Position numbers and translations under genes: made by a program
The notes under the pieces: generated by a model
The model's input: only the letters and a program-made list of their open reading frames with translations
The model's database searches: none
Told to the model about the DNA's origin: nothing
Part shown: positions 28,157 to 37,651 of the stretch, one piece after another
Position numbering within the stretch: position 1 is the stretch's first letter
How the letters are laid out: each line of letters starts with the position of its first letter
Source of the DNA: Bdellovibrionia bacterium
GTDB lineage: Bacteria > Bdellovibrionota > Bdellovibrionia > Bdellovibrionales > JAGQZY01
Reading direction: 5' to 3'
Assembly (NCBI GenBank): GCA_030427805.1
Contig: JAUICP010000005.1
Location: forward strand, 124,001-188,000
DNA length: 64,000 nucleotides

Positions 28157-28251
28157 CTTCTTAAAATTAGAGTTTGGCTTGAGACTTGAGCTCTCTGACC
28201 AATTTGGAACCTAAAATGTCATAAAAAGAAGGATTTACAGTCCTTCTAGAA

Positions 28252-29538
28252 GTGGACCTCATTTTGCTTTATAAAGGCAGGATTAAACGTGAGGTTTCAT
28301 TGTCACTAGGTACTAAGAATTTTATCAGTCTTTTGCTATTTTGCCTGAGTATTACGGGATTTAGTTGGGTCGTTAAAGCCCAAAACAATACCGATAGTGT
28401 CGGGCCCTATAGTTTTACCACGAGCGACCTCATTTACGAAAGCTTCGTTGAAAACTCTCAAAGGTACCAAGGGCCTTACAGTTCTTACATTCTGCCGCCC
28501 TTTGATCCGAATCGCTATGTTCGCAGTTTCCTGACACAAGCTGGGCCTTACAATCCCAACTTTGGAGTTCTCGGAAGTTTTTCTAACCTTGGCTCCTTCG
28601 GTCTATTCGGCGATTCGCTCCTCAACCCGGAGCAAGTATTTAAAGCCCTCAAGAACTGGGAAGAGTATTCCATTCGAATGGCAGAGCTTGCGGGAGCAGC
28701 GAGTCCCTTTGGCCCCAATAGCCAACTTCTCGCTGAAATGACCATGCGACAAATGGCAGCCTGGATGCCTGCCATGAATACAGTGGATGGTCCCTTGGCG
28801 GAGCTCGGTGCTTTATTTCACCAAGGCGTTCAATCGGCAACGGGCCCCAATGGATTTACCGGAGTTTGGGGCTTTGACATTGATCAAAGTGGACAATTCA
28901 GAGACAAGCATGGATTTTTAATTCGTCAATCGAGAGATCTCGAGGTTGATGGAAAGAACAAACAAGTCCAGCTCTACGAAATATACGATGCAGACCAAGC
29001 AATGAAACTCTCTGAGATTCCTGGCTTTCACGATCTTCATTTTGGAGTGCGAGGGCAAATCAAAAAAATGGGTTCAATATTTAAAATTCCAGTAACTCCC
29101 AGAAACGAGAGATGGGTTTCGATTATGCTTCTTGCAAAGAGGCCGGGAGATCGTTTTCGATTGCGAGTTCTCGATAAAAATGGTGATCCAGTTCCGGGGA
29201 TGGTTGCCGGTGACAAAGAAAATATGCCACCCTTTATCAGGCTTGAAGTGCCAAAAGAGCGAGAAGTCATGATCGAAGTGGAATACTTCGAATCCTCTGC
29301 CCAATTCTTTTGGACTCCTTGGCACATCTACTTAGATTCCTTTTTTCAGTTTTGGTCGAGCAAGAAGTACCGCCCCTCAAAAGGACAGTTTGGACTTTAT
29401 GTATCGGGAGCCCCTTTAAATGCTCCAGTGGGCGGGAAAGAACAGTTCTATCTGCGCCACTACGAACCCGAAAAGTATTTTCCTCAGCAAGAAGCATTTT
29501 CGCGAAATAATAATTCTTGCGAATACCTCTTTTTGTAA
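28252..29538 (+). CDS. Hypothetical exported protein with Gly/Pro/Tyr/Leu-rich N-terminal region
   Basis: Signal-like hydrophobic N-terminus; motifs GPYSFT, GPYSSYILPPFDPNRY, GPYNPNFGVLGSFSNLGSFGLFGDSLL; start codon uncertain (GTG at 28252 or later). Confidence 0.7.
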   Translation: MDLILLYKGRIKREVSLSLGTKNFISLLLFCLSITGFSWVVKAQNNTDSVGPYSFTTSDLIYESFVENSQRYQGPYSSYILPPFDPNRYVRSFLTQAGPYNPNFGVLGSFSNLGSFGLFGDSLLNPEQVFKALKNWEEYSIRMAELAGAASPFGPNSQLLAEMTMRQMAAWMPAMNTVDGPLAELGALFHQGVQSATGPNGFTGVWGFDIDQSGQFRDKHGFLIRQSRDLEVDGKNKQVQLYEIYDADQAMKLSEIPGFHDLHFGVRGQIKKMGSIFKIPVTPRNERWVSIMLLAKRPGDRFRLRVLDKNGDPVPGMVAGDKENMPPFIRLEVPKEREVMIEVEYFESSAQFFWTPWHIYLDSFFQFWSSKKYRPSKGQFGLYVSGAPLNAPVGGKEQFYLRHYEPEKYFPQQEAFSRNNNSCEYLFL

Positions 29539-29690
29539 TTTCGTTAAAACTCGAGTGATGATGCAACGCGAATCCTCTGCTAGAAGGGGAATTCCAATTT
29601 CTCCGTGACCCTAGGAGCGTTTCAAGTTAGGTTCCGGCCAAATTTTTAGGGTTTTAAAAGATCTGAAGGCTGGATGACTTGGGGGATTCT

Positions 29691-30671
29691 ATGAGATCTA
29701 TCATCGCAATTTTATTAATTACTTTTTCACTCGTAAGTGCAGAGGCGCAATTCACGATTTTCAACCCTTTTGGGCCCGCCAACGCTGAGCCTATTGTTTA
29801 CGTTCCACAAAACGTTCAAGGTCCCGTACCCGTTGTCGTTATGCTTCACGGTTGTACTCAAGACGGAAGTGTTTTTGCCCGCGCAACGCACATGAATACA
29901 GTGGCTGATAATAATGGATTTGCTGTTATTTATGCTCAGCAGAGCCGCACAAATAACCCATTGAATTGCTTTAATTGGTTTGATTCTCGTAATCACCGCC
30001 GCGGTGGACCCGAGCTTCAAGCCATCATGGATACAATCAGTAACCTCGGTAGCCAAATTCAAATCGACCCCCGCAGAATTTATGTCGCAGGTTTTTCTGC
30101 AGGTGGAGCCATGGCTTCTCTTTTAATGGCATGCTACAGCGATGTTTTCGCAGCTGGTGCGATTCACTCAGGATTGGCCTTTGCCGCTGCTAGCAACCAA
30201 TTTTCTGCCCTTTCTGTAATGAAAAATCCAAGTTCAATTGATGTGACTCGATCTGCAGAATTAGCAGCAGCCTGCTCAGGAAAGGCGGCTCAGCCAGTTC
30301 CTACTTTTGTGATTCACGGAACCAACGATACAGTCGTTCATCCCGGGCACTCACAAATGATTATCGATCAATTCCTAATGAGTAATGACATGGTTGATGA
30401 TGGCCAGTTAAACGGCAGTGTATCGGCAAATATCTTCTCGTCTGAAACAGTAGAGGGAGCCCTTCCAGCGAATCTTCTCATCTACAACAACGGAGCCTAT
30501 CCTTCGATGGCTCAGCTCATTGTTAAAGGTATGGATCACGCTTGGAGTGGTGGAAGTCCTTCGGTTCAATATACTGATCAAAGAGGCCCCGATGTGAGCG
30601 ATCTCATTTGGCGTTTTTTCTACAGAAATTACCGTCATTCAGAGGCGACAGAAGGATTCTACAGCTACTAA
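29691..30671 (+). CDS. Secreted esterase, PHB depolymerase / LpqC family
   Basis: Signal peptide; VPVVVMLHGCTQDG, YVAGFSAGGAMASLLMACYSDVFAAGAIHSG, FVIHGTNDTVVHPGHSQ, GMDHAWSGG. Confidence 0.88.
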   Translation: MRSIIAILLITFSLVSAEAQFTIFNPFGPANAEPIVYVPQNVQGPVPVVVMLHGCTQDGSVFARATHMNTVADNNGFAVIYAQQSRTNNPLNCFNWFDSRNHRRGGPELQAIMDTISNLGSQIQIDPRRIYVAGFSAGGAMASLLMACYSDVFAAGAIHSGLAFAAASNQFSALSVMKNPSSIDVTRSAELAAACSGKAAQPVPTFVIHGTNDTVVHPGHSQMIIDQFLMSNDMVDDGQLNGSVSANIFSSETVEGALPANLLIYNNGAYPSMAQLIVKGMDHAWSGGSPSVQYTDQRGPDVSDLIWRFFYRNYRHSEATEGFYSY

Positions 30672-30717
30672 GCGGTAAAATGCTGAAAAATAAAGCCTTC
30701 TGGGCTTTTCAGTCCCC

Positions 30718-30748
30718 AAAAAGCAAGCCTGAGCGCTTGCTTTTTTCG
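30718..30748 (+). terminator. Intrinsic terminator
   Basis: AAAAAGCAAGCctgagcGCTTGCTTTTTT. Confidence 0.75.
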
Positions 30749-30796
30749 TATTCTATGGCAAAGCTAATGCCTTGAAGTTTAAAGGAAATTGAGCCC

Positions 30797-32137
30797 ATGT
30801 TTGATCAACTCTCAGGAAAAATCGTAAATAGTTTTAATACTCTTCGCGGAAAAAAGCGAATTAGCGAGGAGAATATTGAGCAATCTATTAAAGAGATCCG
30901 ACTCAGTCTTCTTGAAGCTGATGTTAACTTTAAAGTCGTTAAAGCTTTTATTGATCGAGTTAAGGCCAAAGCCGTTGGTACTGATGTAATTAAGGGCGTT
31001 CAGCCCGGCGAACAATTCGTAAAGATTGTGCACGACGAGCTCGTCGGTATTCTCGGTGGAGAAACCGAAGAGCTAAAACTCAAGTCAGATCCCGCTGTTA
31101 TTTTTCTCGTTGGTCTTCAGGGAACAGGTAAAACGACGACTTCTGGAAAGCTTTCACGCTACGTAAGAGATAAGCTTGGCAAAAAGCCCGGGCTTGTGCC
31201 AGCAGATATCTATCGACCAGCGGCCATTGATCAGCTTAAAACCTTGGCTGGGCAAAATTCAATTCCAGTGTTCGATACTCAAGTGGGCCAAGATCCACGG
31301 GACATTGTCAAAAAAGCAAAGTCTTGGGCAAAAGATGAAGGCCTCGATGTTGTCATTGTCGATACTGCCGGTCGTCTGCAAATTGACGAAGATTTGATGA
31401 CCGAACTTTCTGATATTAAAAAGATATGGACTCCAGACGAAGTCATTCTCGTTGCCGATGCCATGCTCGGACAGCAGTCGGTGAATGTGGCAGAAGGCTT
31501 TCACAAGCAACTCGGATTAACCGGTCTTGTTTTGACCAAGGTTGACGGTGACGCCAGAGGGGGTGCGGCCCTTTCTATTCGTGAAGCCACCGGCGTACCT
31601 ATTAAATTTTTAGGGGTTGGTGAAAAGCAAGATGCCCTCGAAGTTTTCCATCCGGATCGCCTGGCGGGGCGAATCCTTGATATGGGAGACGTTCTTTCTC
31701 TTGTCGAAAAAGCGCAAGAGGTTATCGACGAAAAAGAAGCTGAAAAGCAGGCCAAGAAAATGGCAAAAGGGGAATTCACAATTGATGATTTCCTCGGGCA
31801 AATTAAACAAATCAAAAAGCTCGGGTCCATGGAAGGCCTAATGAAAATGCTTCCTGGGATGGGGCAAATGTCAAAACAACTTGAGGGCATGGCTCCAGCT
31901 GATGATGAACTCAAGAAAATCGAAGCCATTATTTCGTCGATGACTAAAAAAGAACGGCAAGATCACCGAATCATTAACGGTTCTCGCCGAGTGCGCATTG
32001 CCAAGGGTTCAGGGACACGTGTGAGTGACGTGAATAAATTCATTAAGCAGTTTGAGGCCTCTAAAAAAATGATGACCCAAATGATGAAAATGGGTCTCGG
32101 CGGTGGAGGCCTAGGCGGAATGAAGTTTCCGTTTTAA
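30797..32137 (+). CDS. ffh: Signal recognition particle protein Ffh
   Basis: VGLQGTGKTTTSGKLS, VDTAGRL, TKVDGDARGGAALSI, C-terminal M domain GSMEGLMKMLPGMG. Confidence 0.98.
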   Translation: MFDQLSGKIVNSFNTLRGKKRISEENIEQSIKEIRLSLLEADVNFKVVKAFIDRVKAKAVGTDVIKGVQPGEQFVKIVHDELVGILGGETEELKLKSDPAVIFLVGLQGTGKTTTSGKLSRYVRDKLGKKPGLVPADIYRPAAIDQLKTLAGQNSIPVFDTQVGQDPRDIVKKAKSWAKDEGLDVVIVDTAGRLQIDEDLMTELSDIKKIWTPDEVILVADAMLGQQSVNVAEGFHKQLGLTGLVLTKVDGDARGGAALSIREATGVPIKFLGVGEKQDALEVFHPDRLAGRILDMGDVLSLVEKAQEVIDEKEAEKQAKKMAKGEFTIDDFLGQIKQIKKLGSMEGLMKMLPGMGQMSKQLEGMAPADDELKKIEAIISSMTKKERQDHRIINGSRRVRIAKGSGTRVSDVNKFIKQFEASKKMMTQMMKMGLGGGGLGGMKFPF

Positions 32138-32182
32138 CAAGGCTCCCTCAAAGCTTGGTTTATTGTGTGCCTGAGTTCACAT

Positions 32183-33430
32183 CTACAGTGCCTTGAGTAC
32201 AAAATGGTCGACAACGGCATCACCATTGGTCTGAAAAACAAAAACTGTAGCTCTATCGGTATTACCCGTCGTAAACACAATTTCTAACCTTTTGTATTTG
32301 TTCTTAATAATGCGCCAGTCAGTGAGTTGTTGGCCACCACCATAGTTTTTAATTCCAATTTGTGTGGCGGATTTGCCATTTCCCTTGCCATCGTAGTCCT
32401 TAACAAAGGCCCACATCCTATAGGCTGAATAGGGGCGCAGACCAGTGATGACTTGATGGGCACCGGCGGAACCTCTGAGGCGAAGGGCATCACTTCCCCT
32501 GAATTCGTCGCCCGAAATACTTGTGTTCCCATAGGTTGACCAAAACTTTTTACCGTTTTCAAAATTGTGATTTTTAATTTTATTGGGACGGGGACCGCTG
32601 GCATTTCTTTTTTGAAAGGCCCGCATATAATCAATTTTCATGGTCTTATTGAAATTCTGTTTTTGCTGATTAGTGGGGTTCCAGGCCCAATTACCTCCAA
32701 TCGCCAGATTGGCGATCATGTACATGGGTTGACTCGGTAAGTACATTCCAGGAAATTGCCCCGATCTAATCTGGTGAACCTGTTTGCCATTATAATACCA
32801 AGTGATTTTGTTTTTTTCCCAGAGCGTGCCATAGGTGTGAAACCCATTTACTGGCGACTTGCCCATTTTGCCGATGTGTTTATGGGCCTCATTACTATCA
32901 TCTTGCCAGTGGAGATTAAAATTGAGTCGATTCGGTTGCCGACCGAGATGTTCAAAAATATCAATTTCAGCTCGATCAGGGTCGATGCCGGGGCCCGGTT
33001 TTTTGGGCATCGTCCAAAATGCCGGCCAGGTGCCTTGTCCGGTTGGAATATCGATTCGTGCTTCGAAGTAACCGTAAAGTTGGGCATGACTGTCGTGTGA
33101 GGAGATCATTCCGGAGTTGTATTCTTGTTGCCAGCCACCGCACCAATTATCTTTTGCAACCGCTTTGATGACTAAGTTGCCATTAGAAACACTGACGTTT
33201 CCATCGCGATAGCATTGGAGTTCACCGTGTTGCTCACGGAGGGTTCTGCCTCCTTGGCCATTCCAGAAATAACGAGTCGCCCACTTATTTCGATTGAGCT
33301 GGCTGCCATTGAATTCATCTCTGAATGTGGATTGCCAATAATATTCTGGTGTACCTGCATTCACGAAAAGAATGCTGAGAGTAGTGATTCCTAAGATCAA
33401 TAGGATGATATTTCTCTGCTTTTTCCCCAT
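32183..33430 (-). CDS. Secreted GH16 beta-glucanase with C-terminal carbohydrate-binding-like domain
   Basis: Signal-like N-terminus; FRDEFNGSQLNRNKW; catalytic AEIDIFEHLG; FHTYGTLWEKNKITWYYNGKQV; C-terminal region resembling a jelly-roll CBM. Confidence 0.9.
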   Translation of the reverse strand: MGKKQRNIILLILGITTLSILFVNAGTPEYYWQSTFRDEFNGSQLNRNKWATRYFWNGQGGRTLREQHGELQCYRDGNVSVSNGNLVIKAVAKDNWCGGWQQEYNSGMISSHDSHAQLYGYFEARIDIPTGQGTWPAFWTMPKKPGPGIDPDRAEIDIFEHLGRQPNRLNFNLHWQDDSNEAHKHIGKMGKSPVNGFHTYGTLWEKNKITWYYNGKQVHQIRSGQFPGMYLPSQPMYMIANLAIGGNWAWNPTNQQKQNFNKTMKIDYMRAFQKRNASGPRPNKIKNHNFENGKKFWSTYGNTSISGDEFRGSDALRLRGSAGAHQVITGLRPYSAYRMWAFVKDYDGKGNGKSATQIGIKNYGGGQQLTDWRIIKNKYKRLEIVFTTGNTDRATVFVFQTNGDAVVDHFVLKAL

Positions 33431-33826
33431 TTATTCCCCGTCCTTAATGTCCGATATTCCCAATTATGATGAGTTGCAGCAACTATTCCAAGGGGTTTTC
33501 GGAGCGTTTGATTCTGAGACTCATTACCTGTTTAATTTCAGTAGTTTAGAGATTTTGTTGGCGGAGGGTAAGGGGTATCTGTTTAGGCTTTTAGGGGGTA
33601 TCTGAAATATGGACAGCAAAGCCCTTCTCCAGGAGGGCCGAACTGAGGGCGAATAAAACTGCTTTAAGTAGCTGATATTACGAAGGTCTTGCCGACCAAA
33701 GCCCGATCCAGATTCCTCGACTTTCCGCTTGCGAAATACCTTCAGTTTGTGTACAACTTCTGTTTCAACTATTGCGGAGAGTTAGGCCTCTAGTCTAGCT
33801 AATGAAGCTCAAAGGAGAATAGTGAA

Positions 33827-34078
33827 ATGGTTGTAATCCGATTATCTCGTCGTGGAATGAAAAAGCAGCCTCGATATAGAATTACTGTTGCTGACCAACG
33901 TAGATGGCGCGATGGGCGCTATATTGAAGTGATTGGTCAATTCAATCCTTCACCTCGAGGAAGCGAAGAAAAGCTCACTCTTGATCTTGATAAAGCAAAA
34001 GACTGGATCAAAAAAGGGGCTCAACCAAGCGAGAGAGTAAAGAAACTCATCGCTATGGCGGAAAATAATTCAAATTAA
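33827..34078 (+). CDS. rpsP: 30S ribosomal protein S16
   Basis: MVVIRLSRRGMKKQPRYRITVADQRRWRDGRYIEVIGQFNP. Confidence 0.97.
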   Translation: MVVIRLSRRGMKKQPRYRITVADQRRWRDGRYIEVIGQFNPSPRGSEEKLTLDLDKAKDWIKKGAQPSERVKKLIAMAENNSN

Positions 34079-34143
34079 GATTTACAGCGTCATAGTCCTC
34101 GTCCAAAATAAGGGTAGATGGTGACTGTGATAGCGAAGATTGA

Positions 34144-34410
34144 ATGGGTGAGGTGAATATGGCATACGATCCTTCAAGTTTAAAAGACCTCGTCGAATTT
34201 ATGGCAAAAGCTTTAGTTGACGACCCTGGGCAAGTTGAAGTGAATGAAGTTGTTGGGGAACAAACCACGGTTGTAGAACTCAGTGTTTCTAAAGAAGACC
34301 TTGGTAAAGTGATTGGTAAGCAAGGCCGTACGGCTAAATCAATGCGAACAATTCTAAATGCAGCCAGCACAAAACTTCAGAAGCGAAGTGTCCTTGAGAT
34401 AGTCGAGTAA
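34144..34410 (+). CDS. khpA: KH-domain RNA-binding protein KhpA
   Basis: [21 protein letters not shown]...[23 protein letters not shown]; position between rpsP and rimM. Confidence 0.93.
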   Translation: MGEVNMAYDPSSLKDLVEFMAKALVDDPGQVEVNEVVGEQTTVVELSVSKEDLGKVIGKQGRTAKSMRTILNAASTKLQKRSVLEIVE

Positions 34411-34429
34411 GAAGGCTTCAATTGTAATT

Positions 34430-34463
34430 TGAAAGGCGCACTCTAGGGTGCGCTTTTTTTTTA
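34430..34463 (+). terminator. Intrinsic terminator / attenuator within rpsP operon
   Basis: GGCGCACTCTAGGGTGCGC followed by TTTTTTTTT. Confidence 0.75.
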
Positions 34464-34506
34464 TCTAAATCATGTTGTTCAATCTTTCAGACATAGAGAA
34501 TCCAAT

Positions 34507-35061
34507 ATGAGTCTTTATATAAAGGTCGGAAAAGTATTAAGCCCCCAAGGAATTCGTGGAGAATTATTCCTCTTTGTTTTTTCGGGCGATGCGTTTTGGC
34601 TTGAAGAAATCGATCATATTGTACTGAGTAAGACCGACAGCGACGAGCCGATCGAAATGCCTGGTAGTCAGTTTCAAATACAATCCCACAGGCCCCATAA
34701 AAAAGAAGGAAAGCAGGGTTACGTCGTGAGCCTAACAGGTGTTGATAGCAGGGACCTCGCTGAAGAGTTGAGTAAATCCTTTGCCTATATTTCTGAAGCA
34801 CACATGAGTTCAAGTGATACTTCAGGTGAAGAATTAATACTTAGAGAGCTACTTCAATATAAGGTGATAGATAAAACCCTTGGAGACGTCGGGGTCGTTG
34901 TGGGTTTTTCAGGGACTCAGATGCAAGATCTCATTGAAGTTGAGTACATGGGGAATCAATACTATATTCCCTTCGTCGATCAGTTGGTTCCAGAAATTGA
35001 TCACGAGCAAAAGGTGATTCATACCGAATTGCCAGAGGGCCTCGTGCCGGAGGGAAAGTAA
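34507..35061 (+). CDS. rimM: Ribosome maturation factor RimM
   Basis: YIKVGKVLSPQGIRGELFLFVFS; PRC-barrel YKVIDKTLGDVGVVVGF...YYIPFVDQLVPEIDHEQKVI. Confidence 0.93.
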   Translation: MSLYIKVGKVLSPQGIRGELFLFVFSGDAFWLEEIDHIVLSKTDSDEPIEMPGSQFQIQSHRPHKKEGKQGYVVSLTGVDSRDLAEELSKSFAYISEAHMSSSDTSGEELILRELLQYKVIDKTLGDVGVVVGFSGTQMQDLIEVEYMGNQYYIPFVDQLVPEIDHEQKVIHTELPEGLVPEGK

Positions 35062-35062
35062 A

Positions 35063-35887
35063 ATGCGTTTTTCATTCCTGACTCTCTTTCCAGAAATGAT
35101 CGAACAAGCCACCCAATTTGGAATTCTTGGGCAGGCCGTTCGCAGTAAGAAATTAGAAATTGATTGTGTGAATCCGAGAGATTTTACGGAGGATGTGCAC
35201 AAGACGGTGGACGACAAACCCTATGGTGGCGGCGATGGCATGTTAATGCTGTACGCCCCTATGCAGGCGGCTATGGAGTCCATGAAAAATACAATCGGTG
35301 AGAACAAGCTGACAAAAGTGATTCACCTTTCGCCCCAAGGTCAGGTTTTGAATGATCGAAAAGCTTTAGAGCTGGCAGAACTGGATCACATTGTTTGGGT
35401 CTGTTCACGTTACGCTGGGATTGATCAGCGATTTATCAATAACTACGTCGATGAAGAATTATCTCTCGGAGATTACGTCATCAGTGGCGGGGAGCTTGCT
35501 GCCCTTGTTGCCACCGATGCTGTCTCGAGAAAGCTTCCCGGAATACTTGGAAACTCTCAATCGGCATTGCGAGAAAGCTTTGCCCAGGACGGCCTTCTTG
35601 AGCCGCCCCAGTTTACCAGGCCCGCAGAGGTGGGAGGACAATTAGTGCCAGAAGTTTTAACTTCAGGGCATCACAAGAATATTCAAACTTGGGAAAGAGC
35701 CTTGAGTCTTTTGCGCACTTTAATATTGCGTCCGGATCTTCTGGATAGTGCGAAACCTACTTTGAATGATTGGGAGTCGGCCCTCGGTGTTTTTAAGGAA
35801 TTGTCTGCAGAAGAGAGAAAAAGCTGTGGCCTGTCGATCGATCGTGATTTAGAAGCTTTAATTGCAGAGCAAATGAAGGGGTCTTAG
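35063..35887 (+). CDS. trmD: tRNA (guanine-N1)-methyltransferase
   Basis: MRFSFLTLFPEMIEQATQFGILGQAV, DKPYGGGDGMLM, CSRYAGIDQRFI, SLGDYVISGGELAALVATDAVSR. Confidence 0.97.
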   Translation: MRFSFLTLFPEMIEQATQFGILGQAVRSKKLEIDCVNPRDFTEDVHKTVDDKPYGGGDGMLMLYAPMQAAMESMKNTIGENKLTKVIHLSPQGQVLNDRKALELAELDHIVWVCSRYAGIDQRFINNYVDEELSLGDYVISGGELAALVATDAVSRKLPGILGNSQSALRESFAQDGLLEPPQFTRPAEVGGQLVPEVLTSGHHKNIQTWERALSLLRTLILRPDLLDSAKPTLNDWESALGVFKELSAEERKSCGLSIDRDLEALIAEQMKGS

Positions 35888-35890
35888 GTT

Positions 35891-36460
35891 TTGGCTATTT
35901 CAAAAGTTGCAGTGGGTTTGGTTCATCACCCTGTGAGGGATCGAGCTAAAAACATAGTTGCCACAAATATCACGAATTTCGATATCCACGATATTGCCCG
36001 AGCTTGCCAGGCCTACGGAATTGACTCTTATTACATTATCCACCCCGCCAGAGAGCAGCTGATGTTTGTATCTCGGGTTCTTGACCACTGGAGAACCGGT
36101 GAGGGGTCAAAGCTGAACCCAATGCGAAGAACCGCTCTGGGGCCTGTTAAAATGGCAGAGAGCTATGAACTGGCACTCAAGGATTGGGGGCAAGAAAATG
36201 CCCGCGTGATCGCTACCACAGCGAGAAGCATTCCTCATCAAAAACTCTATAAATTTCGAGAGCTTAGGTCCGAAATTGAAGCCGAAGGGCCACCCACTCT
36301 CATTCTCTTTGGGACCGGCTTTGGATTGGCCGACGAATTACTCAATAATGTGGACGGTCTTCTGGAGCCAATTAAGGGGGCTCCCCCTAAAGATTACAGA
36401 CACTTATCGGTTCGATCGGCCGTGACAATTGTGCTTGATCGACTGCTAGGTTCGTGGTAG
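35891..36460 (+). CDS. SAM-dependent RNA methyltransferase (SPOUT-like, Methyltrn_RNA_4-type)
   Basis: VAVGLVHHPVRDRAKNIVATNITNFDIHDIARACQAYGID; LILFGTGFGLADELLNNVDGLLEPI; location between trmD and rplS. Confidence 0.8.
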   Translation: MAISKVAVGLVHHPVRDRAKNIVATNITNFDIHDIARACQAYGIDSYYIIHPAREQLMFVSRVLDHWRTGEGSKLNPMRRTALGPVKMAESYELALKDWGQENARVIATTARSIPHQKLYKFRELRSEIEAEGPPTLILFGTGFGLADELLNNVDGLLEPIKGAPPKDYRHLSVRSAVTIVLDRLLGSW

Positions 36461-36490
36461 AACTTCGCTTCTTGTATCAGGAGCAGGATA

Positions 36491-36892
36491 ATGACAGATC
36501 TCGTTAGAAAAGTGACATTAGGTCGTACAGAAGCAGCTAAGCTTCCTTCTTTTAAAACTGGAGATACGGTTTCCGTATCGGTTAAGGTTAAAGAGGGAGA
36601 GAAAGAAAGAATCCAGATCTTTAAAGGCGTTGTTCTTAAAGTTCAAGGTTCTGGCATGGGTCGATGCTTTACAGTTCGTAAGATGTCGAGCGGAATTGGT
36701 GTGGAAAGAACTTTCCCATTCCAATCACCAGCTATTGCAAAAGTTGAAGTTCATTCACACGGTAAAGTGAGAAAATCACGAATTTTCTATCTCCGAAAGT
36801 TACGTGGTAAAGCAGCTCGTATTCAGTCTGACCTAGTTGTTGCTGGTAAAGCACCTAAGGCTGAGGCTGCTAAAGAAGAAGCTTCTAAGTAA
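36491..36892 (+). CDS. rplS: 50S ribosomal protein L19
   Basis: [62 protein letters not shown]. Confidence 0.97.
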   Translation: MTDLVRKVTLGRTEAAKLPSFKTGDTVSVSVKVKEGEKERIQIFKGVVLKVQGSGMGRCFTVRKMSSGIGVERTFPFQSPAIAKVEVHSHGKVRKSRIFYLRKLRGKAARIQSDLVVAGKAPKAEAAKEEASK

Positions 36893-36917
36893 TTACCTTT
36901 ATTAATAGGTAATTCAG

Positions 36918-36957
36918 TTGAAAAACCTCTGGTCATCGCGCCCGGAGGTTTTTTTAT
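36918..36957 (+). terminator. Intrinsic terminator after rplS
   Basis: AAAACCTCTGG...CCGGAGGTTTTTTT. Confidence 0.7.
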
Positions 36958-37036
36958 GCCTTGAGCCCAATATAAAAAATATCTCGATATCTCCATGAAT
37001 CCCACTATACTACTTTTTCTATTTTTGGGAGGGTCC

Positions 37037-37651
37037 ATGGACGAAATGTACGACTGGCGCAAGCTTCATCCGCAAGGTGCAATCGGTATTGATGAGGTAG
37101 GGAGAGGTTGTTTAGCTGGACCGGTCTATGCGGCCGCCGTTTTCATGTCTCCAGACCAGTCTGTTCAAGGGCTGACCGATTCGAAAAAGATTTCCGAAAA
37201 GCGAAGAGAAATTCTAGAGCCACAAATTAAAGACTGTCTTATCTATGGTATTGGCTTTGCCACAGTTGATGAAATCGATGATATCAATATTCTTCAAGCC
37301 TCCTTTTTAGCCATGCGCAGGGCGCTCGGAGAATTGGGTGAGAAGCTATCGGGATGGAAGAAACTTCCTTTGCTCGTCGATGGTCATCAAAGAATAAAAG
37401 AGTTGGACCCAAGCATTGAGCAGATTTGCCTGGTCAAAGGAGATTTGCGGGCTGAGCCCATTTCTGCGGCCAGTATAATCGCCAAGGTGGCTCGGGATCG
37501 ACTTTTAATGAACTACGCAAAGGACTTCCCAGATTACCTCTTTGAAAAAAACAAAGGCTATGGAACAAAAGACCACAGGACGGCCATTGAGTCAGTCGGC
37601 CCCTGCGAGCACCATAGAAAGTCCTTTGCCGGGGTCAGGGAATACCTCTAG
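37037..37651 (+). CDS. rnhB: Ribonuclease HII
   Basis: AIGIDEVGRGCLAGPVYAAAV, LTDSKKISEKRRE, SIIAKVARDRLL, KGYGTKDHRTAI. Confidence 0.96.
   Translation: MDEMYDWRKLHPQGAIGIDEVGRGCLAGPVYAAAVFMSPDQSVQGLTDSKKISEKRREILEPQIKDCLIYGIGFATVDEIDDINILQASFLAMRRALGELGEKLSGWKKLPLLVDGHQRIKELDPSIEQICLVKGDLRAEPISAASIIAKVARDRLLMNYAKDFPDYLFEKNKGYGTKDHRTAIESVGPCEHHRKSFAGVREYL

Noticed and set aside
28226-28250. AGAAGGATTTACAGTCCTTCT inverted repeat as a terminator
   Set aside because: 7-bp stem without a following T tract; could be an operator or chance, insufficient evidence.
31501-31929. 142-aa minus-strand ORF within ffh
   Set aside because: Ser/Pro-rich antisense translation of a highly conserved gene.
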